13,782 bases of DNA from positions 1 through 13,782 of the forward strand of contig DAOSVX010000016.1 of assembly GCA_035379765.1 (NCBI GenBank). The letters are read 5' to 3'. Positions 7,921-12,938 of this stretch are shown piece by piece (within the stretch, counting starts at the first letter, position 1; each line of letters opens with the position of its first letter). Below the pieces are notes generated by a model. The model made no database searches, was not told the DNA's origin, and saw only the letters and a list, made by a program, of their open reading frames with translations. The translations under genes and the position numbers were made by a program. Source of the stretch: DAOSVX01 sp035379765 (GTDB lineage Bacteria; Bacillota_I; Bacilli_A; RF39; UBA660).

Positions 7921-7945
7921 AAAAAAAGTGTTAAAAAACACTTTT
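7921..7945 (-). terminator. Terminator of the rpsB-tsf-small membrane peptide operon
   Basis: AAAAGTGTT (7945-7937 on the minus strand) pairs with AACACTTTT (7932-7924), a 9-bp stem with a 4-base loop, continued by T residues. It lies five bases after the stop codon of the 42-residue gene. The repeat is perfect and could act on both strands. Confidence 0.8.
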
Positions 7946-7950
7946 ATTTT

Positions 7951-8079
7951 TTAAGAACTATAAAGTCCAATAATTATAAATGCTGCTAACATTAGAAGTC
8001 CTAAGATAATTTTTATAAGTCCAATAATAAATTTCTTTTTATCTTTTATAACAAATTTTCTTTTACTTTTTTCTTTCAT
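7951..8079 (-). CDS. Small single-pass membrane protein, 42 residues, in the rpsB-tsf operon
   Basis: An unrecognised short gene: ATG at 8079, TAA at 7953-7951. Residues 1-16 are strongly basic (MKEKSKRKFVIKDKKK). Residues 17-40 form one hydrophobic segment rich in Ile, Leu and Gly (FIIGLIKIILGLLML then AAFIIIGLY), ending in SS. The positive-inside rule places the N-terminus in the cytoplasm. Support that it is real: a near-perfect ribosome site (TAAGGAG, 8092-8086) six bases before the ATG, a position 13 bases after tsf, and a terminator directly behind it. It is therefore the third gene of the translation operon. Small basic-plus-one-helix proteins are frequent in Firmicutes, but I can assign no function. 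Confidence 0.75.
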   Translation of the reverse strand: MKEKSKRKFVIKDKKKFIIGLIKIILGLLMLAAFIIIGLYSS

Positions 8080-8092
8080 TAACGGCTCCTTA

Positions 8093-8968
8093 TTAATTAT
8101 TTATTTGGTTCATTACTTCTTCAGCAAAATTTTCATTTCTTTTTTCTAATCCTTCGCCTACTTCGTAACGAATCATACTTACTAATTCTCCACCATTGTT
8201 AGTTACGTATGTACTTACATTAACTCCACTATCTTTTATAAAAGCTTGATCTGCCAAACAAATTTCTTGATAGTATTTTTTAATTCTACCTTCAATCATT
8301 TTTTCCGCTATATCAGCTGGTTTTCCTTCATTAATAGCTTGTTCTTTTAATACTTTCTTTTCTCTATCTAATTCCTCACTTGGAACATCTTTAGAAAATA
8401 AGTATTTTGGTTTCATAGCAGCTGCTTGCATAGCAACATCTTTAGCGACCTCTTCATTAGCTCCTTTTAAAATTACTAAACTAGCAATTCTACCACCTAA
8501 ATGAAGATAAGGTCCGAAGACTTCATCAGCATTTTTGGTTACTAATTCAAATCTTCTAAATGATAACTTTTCCCCTATCTTAGCAGTTTTAGCTATAATT
8601 AATTCTTCTATTGTTTCACCACTAGTAGTTTTTACTTTTAAAGCTTCATCCATAGTTTTAGCTTCACTATTTAGTAAAGCTTTGCCCATTTCTTCTACTA
8701 AGCTCTTAAATTCTGCGTTTTGACTAACAAAATCGGTTTCACTATTTACTTCTAATATAACTGCTTTATTACCATCAACATAGATATTTGCTAACCCTTC
8801 AGAAGCTATTTTATTAGCTCTTTTCCCGGCCTTAGCAATACCCTTTTCTCTTAGATAATCTAAAGCTTTATCAACATCACCATTTGTTTCTGTTAAAGCT
8901 TTTTTACAATCCATCATACCTGCTCCAGATTTCTCTCTAAGATCTTTTACTAAATTTGCACTTATCAT
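8093..8968 (-). CDS. tsf: Translation elongation factor Ts
   Basis: EF-Ts recycles EF-Tu by GDP release; 291 residues, a normal full length. The N-terminal UBA-like domain is visible as LVKDLREKSGAGMMDCKKAL (6-25) with ALDYLREKGIAKA following. The EF-Tu-contacting motif ETDFVSQN occurs at 77-84. The duplicated core domain contains HLGGRIASLVILKG and MKPKYLFSKDVP, and the segment MIEGRIKKYYQEICLADQAFIKD is also typical. The ATG has the ribosome site AGAAGGG seven bases upstream. It starts 13 bases after the rpsB stop, the classical rpsB-tsf arrangement, and is transcribed with it. Confidence 0.98.
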   Translation of the reverse strand: MISANLVKDLREKSGAGMMDCKKALTETNGDVDKALDYLREKGIAKAGKRANKIASEGLANIYVDGNKAVILEVNSETDFVSQNAEFKSLVEEMGKALLNSEAKTMDEALKVKTTSGETIEELIIAKTAKIGEKLSFRRFELVTKNADEVFGPYLHLGGRIASLVILKGANEEVAKDVAMQAAAMKPKYLFSKDVPSEELDREKKVLKEQAINEGKPADIAEKMIEGRIKKYYQEICLADQAFIKDSGVNVSTYVTNNGGELVSMIRYEVGEGLEKRNENFAEEVMNQINN

Positions 8969-8981
8969 AATATTCCCTTCT

Positions 8982-9962
8982 TTATTTATTTTCTTCTATT
9001 AATTTTATTAATTCTGCTTTTTTTAATGTACTATATCCCTTAATTTCTTTTTCTTTAGCAATACTTTTTAATTCAGTTAAAGTTTTATCTTCTAAATTTT
9101 CCTTTTTAACTATTTCTTTAGTTAGTTTTTCTGTTAAATCTTCTTTCTTTGGTTTTTCTTTCTTCTCTGGTCTAACATAATCTTTAACAGGAATTTCTTG
9201 ATTTTCTAAAGCTTTTTCTAAATCAACCTTTTCAGGGACTTTTTTAGTTTTTTCAATTTCTGTAACATAATCTATTACTTCTAAGCCTTTAGCTTCACAT
9301 ATAGCGTTAGCTAAAACACCTAATAAAAGTTTAATAGAACGAACAGCATCATCATTACCAGGTATAACAAAGTCAACATCATCAGGATCGCCATTAGTAT
9401 CAACTATGCCAAATACGGGAATATTTAATTTACGGGCTTCTTTAATAGCACTTAGTTCCTTTTTAGGATCTACTACTATTAAAGCTTGAGGTAATTTATG
9501 CATTTCTCTAATGCCACCTAAAAATCTATTTAATTTGTCATATTCCTTCTTTAACTTAACAACTTCTTTTTTAGGAAGAACATCAAATATTCCTTCTGCT
9601 TCCATTGTTTCAATTTCTTCTAATCTTTTTATTCTTTTACGAATAGTTCTAAAATTAGTTAAAGTTCCACCTAACCATCTTTCGGTTACATAAAACCCTT
9701 CACTTCTTAAAGCTTCTTCTTTTACTGCTTCTCCAGCTTGTTTTTTGGTTCCCACAAATAAAAATGTTCCATTATTTGTGGCAATCGTTTTAATTTCTTC
9801 ATAAGCTTCTTCTAATAGCTCTGAAGTTTTTTGCAAGTCAATAATATAAATATCATCCCTTGCTGTAAAAATATAGTCTTTCATTTTAGGATTCCATCTT
9901 TTTGTTTGATGCCCAAAATGAACACCAGCTTCTAATAAATAACTCATAGAAACTACAGCCAT
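8982..9962 (-). CDS. rpsB: 30S ribosomal protein S2 with C-terminal Rho_N/SAP-like extension
   Basis: S2 binds late in small-subunit assembly and helps recruit S1. Residues 1 to about 230 are canonical S2: MSYLLEAGVHFGHQTKRWNPKM, the IYIIDLQKT segment, FVGTKKQAGEAV, RWLGGTLTNFRTI, the HKLPQALIVVDP strand, VFGIVDTNGDPD, and IPGNDDAVRSIKLL. Typical bacterial S2 is about 230-260 residues, whereas this one has 326. Residues 235-290 are Lys/Glu-rich and probably flexible. Residues about 291-325 read EDKTLTELKSIAKEKEIKGY then STLKKAELIKLIEE, matching the helical Rho_N/SAP pattern (L-x-x-L-K-x-I-A-K ... G-Y-S-x-L-x-K-x-E-L-I) often found in nucleic-acid-binding tails. The ribosome site is AAGGGATGAT, with a rather long spacing to ATG at 9962. 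Confidence 0.96.
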   Translation of the reverse strand: MAVVSMSYLLEAGVHFGHQTKRWNPKMKDYIFTARDDIYIIDLQKTSELLEEAYEEIKTIATNNGTFLFVGTKKQAGEAVKEEALRSEGFYVTERWLGGTLTNFRTIRKRIKRLEEIETMEAEGIFDVLPKKEVVKLKKEYDKLNRFLGGIREMHKLPQALIVVDPKKELSAIKEARKLNIPVFGIVDTNGDPDDVDFVIPGNDDAVRSIKLLLGVLANAICEAKGLEVIDYVTEIEKTKKVPEKVDLEKALENQEIPVKDYVRPEKKEKPKKEDLTEKLTKEIVKKENLEDKTLTELKSIAKEKEIKGYSTLKKAELIKLIEENK

Positions 9963-10073
9963 TATAAATCATCCCTTTCGTTTTAGCCGCCGATCATCTC
10001 ATTTTTAATTAACATCTTTAAGACACTTGCTAATCAAATCAATGTCGTGTGTATTTGGTTTTTCTAAACCAAA
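9963..10073 (-). promoter_or_regulatory. rpsB 5' leader, possible S2 autoregulatory element
   Basis: The transcript from the promoter at 10105-10077 has a leader of about 108 nt, the longest leader of a protein gene here. It opens with a perfect hairpin, TTTGGTTT-AGAA-AAACCAAA (10073-10054). A second weaker pairing is GACATT with AGTGTC (one G-U pair). A GC-rich patch, ATCGGCGGCT, stands out near 9985-9995 in otherwise A/T-rich sequence. Ribosomal protein leaders often bind the encoded protein; S2 binding here is inference and no known leader motif is recognised. Confidence 0.4.
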
Positions 10074-10076
10074 CCT

Positions 10077-10105
10077 ATATTATCAAAAAAAAGCTTCTCT
10101 ATCAA
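10077..10105 (-). promoter_or_regulatory. Promoter of the rpsB-tsf operon
   Basis: On the minus strand TTGATA (10105-10100) is separated by exactly 17 bases from TAATAT (10082-10077). The -35 lies in the loop of the upstream terminator and the spacer contains its T run. The predicted start is near 10070. Confidence 0.65.
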
Positions 10106-10113
10106 GCCTTTTT
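10085..10113 (-). terminator. Second terminator behind the non-coding RNA
   Basis: The minus strand AAAAAGGCTT (10113-10104) pairs with AAGCTTTTTT (10096-10087), with one G-U pair and a 7-base loop, then a run of eight T. It backs up the terminator at 10141-10177 and insulates rpsB from the RNA gene upstream. Confidence 0.8.
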
Positions 10114-10140
10114 ATTTATTTTTCTTAAGTTCATACCTAT

Positions 10141-10177
10141 CAATTAAAAACCAACCTGTCTTGTTGGCTTTTAATTG
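10141..10177 (-). terminator. Terminator of the structured non-coding RNA
   Basis: A 15-bp inverted repeat: CAATTAAAAGCCAAC (10177-10163, minus strand) pairs with GTTGGTTTTTAATTG (10155-10141) around a 7-base loop. The single non-Watson-Crick pair is G-U on the minus strand but a mismatch on the plus strand, which fits minus-strand transcription. A five-T run lies within the 3' arm. Confidence 0.8.
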
Positions 10178-10538
10178 TAAGTATACAATAAATTATAAAT
10201 CATATATAAAATATAAATTATTGCTTACATCTCCAAAAACTGACAAGTTTTCGTCCATCACTTTCTACTTACGGAAAAGTTAGTGGCAAAATGGATTTAA
10301 CATAAAATAGCAAAATTACAATATTCTATTTCCTTCCAGAAATGATTCACTTAATAATAAAACCAAATGAAAAAGCTTAGGAAAAGAACACCATAATCTC
10401 TAGAAATGCATTTTACATTAAGAGTGTACCACTAGGAGTAAAGCGCCTTTTAATATGACACCAACTCCTTTCTTCAAACAGAAATCACTAACAAATGTAT
10501 GCAGAACACACACCGATATCGTAATATCTATTTGACGC
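10141..10538 (-). ncRNA. Unassigned structured non-coding RNA, about 390 nt
   Basis: Transcription from the promoter at 10571-10543 would start near 10538-10536 and end at the terminator 10177-10141. No long reading frame exists. Local hairpins follow one another along the whole length: 10528-10515 (GATAT-TACG-ATATC, a UNCG-type tetraloop); 10484-10469; 10468-10435 (GGAGT/ACTCC outside GTGTC/GGCGC with G-U pairs); 10424-10398; 10343-10328; 10295-10254 (TCCAT/ATGGA, CACT/AGTG and ACTT/AAGT nested); 10253-10234 (an 8-bp stem with a TGTC loop); and 10229-10176, a long A/U stem closed by TGTAAG/CTTACA. Size resembles RNase P RNA or tmRNA, but the GAGGAAAGTCC and ACAGAA cores of the former and the tRNA-like ends and tag frame of the latter are absent. 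Identity is unknown. Confidence 0.65.
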
Positions 10539-10542
10539 CTCG

Positions 10543-10571
10543 AGTATAGCATATAATTACTTTTTTGACAA
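10543..10571 (-). promoter_or_regulatory. Strong promoter of the non-coding RNA
   Basis: On the minus strand TTGTCA (10571-10566), a 17-base spacer, then TGC-TATACT, with an extended -10 (-10 hexamer 10548-10543). This is one of the best-formed sigma-A promoters in the window. No coding frame follows it. Confidence 0.8.
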
Positions 10572-10606
10572 CAAATTACAACAGAGAGTAATATTTTTGC
10601 TATAAT
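10565..10606 (+). promoter_or_regulatory. Tandem promoters of murT-gatD
   Basis: A perfect TTGACA (10565-10570) stands 18 bases before TAATAT (10589-10594). A second, extended -10, TGC-TATAAT (10598-10606), lies just downstream, 16 bases before the murT ATG. The second would give a leader of about 10 nt, the first about 22 nt. The TTGACA overlaps the reverse-strand -35 of the non-coding RNA. Confidence 0.65.
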
Positions 10607-10622
10607 TAGTTTGGTGAGTAAT

Positions 10623-11954
10623 ATGAAAACATCTTTTTTAATATTTTTAACTAAAGGAGTTACTATTACTGGTAAAATTTTAGGAAGAAAAGCCAGTGTT
10701 TTTCCTGGTAAATTAGCTTATGATGCTGATCCTAAAATTCTTACTAAAGTAAACTATCCTAAATATGTAATTGGTGTTACAGGTTCTAGTGGTAAAGGTA
10801 GTACTATTGAATTAATTGAGCATGGGCTTAAAAAAGCTGGCTACTCTGTAGCTTGCAATAAAAGTGGTTCTAATGGTATTTATGCTATTACCACTTTAAT
10901 TTTAAATAATGTTACGATATTTAAGAAAAACCCTAAAAAAGATGTTTTTTTAATTGAATTAGATGAAAGACATATTAAATTAGCTTTTCTAAAACCTACT
11001 CTAACTCATTTAGTAGTCACTAATATAACTAGAGATCAACCAGTTCGAAATAAAACTCCGGAGTTTATCTATGATAATATTTTTTCTGCTGTTAAAAGTA
11101 AAACCCATTTAATAATTAATGCTGATGATCCAATGGTCAATAAAATAACTACTACTTATCAAGATAAAATAACTACTTATGGAATTAATAAAACCAAATA
11201 TGATTATTTAAAACCAAAAATAAATGCAGTTGATAATGCTTACTGTCCATTATGTCATACAAAGTTAATTTATGATTATTATCATTATGGTCATTTAGGT
11301 AACTATAAATGTCCTAACAAAGACTTCAAAAGAGGTAATGTTGATTATGAAGGAACTGATGTTAATCTAGAAAATAAAACGATGAAAATTAATAATCATT
11401 TAGTTAAAATAAATAAAGATATTCTCTATGCTGCTTATGCTACCCTAGCTTCTTATACTACTTTAAAAACTATAGGTATAGATGATAAAATTATCAATGA
11501 AACTTATAACACAGACCCTATAAAAGCTAAAAGAGGTAATGTTTATAAGATATTTAATAGGGATTTAATAATGCTTGAAAGTAAAAACGAAAATGCTTTA
11601 TCTTACTACCAATCTTTAGAATATATAACTAGAACGAAAGGTAAAAAAACTATTATCTTAGGTTTTGATAATGTTTCCAGAAGATATAAATATAATGATT
11701 TATCTTGGTTATATGATGTTGAGTTTGAAAAATTAAATGATTCTAATATTGATAAAATTATTTGTATTGGTAGATTCAAATATGATGTTGCTACTAGACT
11801 TAGTTATGCTAATATTGATGAAAAGAAAATTGTTTTATTAAAAGATATTAATAATTTATTGAAAGTTGTTAAAAAAACTAAAGGCAAAATATTTACCATG
11901 GTTTGCTTTGACATGACTGAAAGAATAAAGAATTTAGTAGGAGATTTAAAATGA
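10623..11954 (+). CDS. murT: MurT-like Mur ligase-family protein (lipid II isoglutaminyl synthase subunit)
   Basis: MurT with GatD amidates D-Glu of lipid II in Gram-positives; MurT supplies the ATP-dependent Mur ligase part. The protein has 443 residues, normal for the family. The P-loop VTGSSGKGST (about 52-61) has the GKGS form of folylpolyglutamate synthases rather than the usual GTNGKT. Conserved family segments are TNITRDQ (134-140), INADDP (165-170), YYHYGHLGNYKCP (zinc-ribbon area) and NDLSWLYDVEFE (358-369) in the C-terminal DUF1727. The ribbon shows C208, C211 and C230, but Lys233 stands where the fourth Cys is expected, and the KNP segment reads KNE. I choose ATG at 10623; the upstream in-frame TTG (10611) and GTG (10614) lie in the ribosome site TTGGTGAG. 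It overlaps gatD by ATGA. Confidence 0.87.
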   Translation: MKTSFLIFLTKGVTITGKILGRKASVFPGKLAYDADPKILTKVNYPKYVIGVTGSSGKGSTIELIEHGLKKAGYSVACNKSGSNGIYAITTLILNNVTIFKKNPKKDVFLIELDERHIKLAFLKPTLTHLVVTNITRDQPVRNKTPEFIYDNIFSAVKSKTHLIINADDPMVNKITTTYQDKITTYGINKTKYDYLKPKINAVDNAYCPLCHTKLIYDYYHYGHLGNYKCPNKDFKRGNVDYEGTDVNLENKTMKINNHLVKINKDILYAAYATLASYTTLKTIGIDDKIINETYNTDPIKAKRGNVYKIFNRDLIMLESKNENALSYYQSLEYITRTKGKKTIILGFDNVSRRYKYNDLSWLYDVEFEKLNDSNIDKIICIGRFKYDVATRLSYANIDEKKIVLLKDINNLLKVVKKTKGKIFTMVCFDMTERIKNLVGDLK

Positions 11955-12673
11955 AAACAATAAAAATTGCTCATCTATATTATGATTTAATGAATTTAAA
12001 TGGTGAAAATGGTAATGTCCTTTGTTTAAAAGAACACTTTAAACAGCAAAAAGCAAAAGTAGAAGTAGATCTTTTGACTGTAGATGATAAAATTAATTTT
12101 AATAACTATGATATATTCTATATTGGTTCTGGTAGTAAAGAAAATATGAAGATAGTTTTAAATGATTTAAATAAATATCAAGAAAATATAAAAAAAGCTA
12201 TCGATGATAATAAATATTTTATTGTTACTGGCAATGCTTTAGGTTTATTTGGTGAACATATTATTGATTTAGATAATAAAAAGCAGAAATGTTTAAATAT
12301 CTTTAAATACTATTTAAAAGAAATAGATATTGAAGAATGTATTGTTGGGGATCAACTATATAAAACTAGCTTAATAGAAGAAAATATTATTGGTTTTCAA
12401 AATAGACAAACTATTATGATAAATAATGAAAATAGTTTATTTACAGTAATTGAAGGAACTGGTTATAAAAAAGATAGTAACGAAGAAGGATACAAATATA
12501 ATAACTTCTATGGCACTTATCTATTAGGACCTCTTTTAGTAAGAAACCCCTACTTTACTGATTACTTAGTAAAGAAGATCTTAAAAGAAAATAATCTTCC
12601 ATATAAAACCAATCATAGTTCATTTGATTATATAGCTTACAATGAATTTATAAATAACAAAAACAGGATTTAA
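11951..12673 (+). CDS. gatD: GatD-like class I glutamine amidotransferase lacking catalytic Cys and His
   Basis: Partner of the upstream MurT-like protein; 240 residues. The GatD/CobQ-type fold is recognisable from IAHLYYDLMNLNGENGNVLCL (5-25), DIFYIGSGSKEN (54-65), IIGFQNRQT (146-154) and NFYGTYLLGPLLVRNPYFTDYLV (185-207). In active GatD the nucleophile lies in ICGG(F/Y)QLLG; here the segment is IVTGNALGLFG (91-101), with Thr93 in place of Cys. The catalytic His of SYFHGP is Leu192 in TYLLGP. The second-line residues GGGQ and ENHQGRT are also altered (GSGS, QNRQTIM). Glutaminase activity is therefore unlikely, yet the gene is full length and kept in tight overlap with murT. The symbol refers to family, not proven activity. 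Its last codons form the terminator stem. Confidence 0.83.
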   Translation: MKTIKIAHLYYDLMNLNGENGNVLCLKEHFKQQKAKVEVDLLTVDDKINFNNYDIFYIGSGSKENMKIVLNDLNKYQENIKKAIDDNKYFIVTGNALGLFGEHIIDLDNKKQKCLNIFKYYLKEIDIEECIVGDQLYKTSLIEENIIGFQNRQTIMINNENSLFTVIEGTGYKKDSNEEGYKYNNFYGTYLLGPLLVRNPYFTDYLVKKILKENNLPYKTNHSSFDYIAYNEFINNKNRI

Positions 12674-12690
12674 TTAATCCTGTTTTTTTT
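12659..12690 (+). terminator. Bidirectional terminator between gatD and the 59-residue gene
   Basis: AAAAACAGGATT (12659-12670) pairs perfectly with AATCCTGTTTTT (12676-12687); the loop TAATT contains the gatD stop codon. Eight T follow on the plus strand. On the minus strand the same hairpin ends in five T, so it can also end the convergent gene 12888-12709. Confidence 0.88.
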
Positions 12691-12708
12691 AATTCATAAT
12701 TTAAAAAT

Positions 12709-12888
12709 TTATTTATTATCTAATTCTCGTAATTTTCTAAAATAAGTTTTTGAGGTAATAACATTACTATCGTATTTCTTAATTTTGGTTACATTTTTTT
12801 TGCTTGAAAAAACGCTTGCAAACAACTTGCCACTATCTTTTTTTATAACCGTATTTTCTATAAAACTAGTTGTTGCCATTTCATTCAT
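12709..12888 (-). CDS. Hypothetical small basic protein, 59 residues
   Basis: Unrecognised. ATG at 12888, TAA at 12711-12709. The product starts MNEMATTSFIENTVIKKDSG and ends SKTYFRKLRELDNK; it is basic, soluble, without Cys or a membrane segment. Evidence for a real gene is the context: an extended -10 promoter TGC-TATAAT 17 bases upstream, a purine-rich ribosome site (GGTGGAAGGAAGG) directly before the ATG, and a terminator 19 bases after the stop. An in-frame ATG at 12879 (MATTSF...) is an alternative start with more comfortable spacing. It lies between topA and gatD, flanked by two similar hairpins. Confidence 0.6.
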   Translation of the reverse strand: MNEMATTSFIENTVIKKDSGKLFASVFSSKKNVTKIKKYDSNVITSKTYFRKLRELDNK

Positions 12889-12905
12889 ACCTTCCTTCCA
12901 CCGTA

Positions 12906-12914
12906 ATTATAGCA
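12906..12914 (-). promoter_or_regulatory. Extended -10 promoter of the 59-residue gene
   Basis: TGC-TATAAT on the minus strand (TG at 12914-12913, TATAAT at 12911-12906), directly abutting the topA terminator and 17 bases before the ATG at 12888. No -35 hexamer is evident at the expected place (CAGGAT). Confidence 0.6.
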
Positions 12915-12915
12915 C

Positions 12916-12938
12916 AAAACAGGCTTTAATCCTGTTTT
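12916..12938 (-). terminator. Hairpin at the topA stop codon, probable weak terminator
   Basis: AAAACAGG (12938-12931, minus strand) pairs with CCTGTTTT (12923-12916) around the loop ATTAAAG, which contains the topA TAA (12928-12926). The T run is only four, so termination may be incomplete and read-through into the next small gene possible. Confidence 0.6.

Noticed and set aside
8535..8723. Plus-strand open frame opposite tsf
   Set aside because: Antisense shadow, no start signals, no recognisable product.
9511..9693. Plus-strand open frame opposite rpsB
   Set aside because: Antisense shadow of conserved S2 codons.
10193..10258. 21-codon minus-strand frame (MDENLSVFGDVSNNLYFIYDL) inside the non-coding RNA
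   Set aside because: Only a weak ribosome site (AGAAAGTG) directly at the ATG, and it is built from hairpin arms; chance frame more likely, although a small peptide cannot be excluded.
10234..10300. Cobalamin riboswitch box (TGCCACTAAC)
   Set aside because: It lacks the rest of the riboswitch consensus, and no B12 gene follows.
10141..10538. RNase P RNA, tmRNA or SRP RNA as identity of the structured RNA
   Set aside because: The GAGGAAAGTCC and ACAGAA cores, the tRNA-like ends with tag frame, and the GGAAGG-AGCAGC SRP loop are not present; the GGAAGGAAATAG stretch is only a partial likeness.
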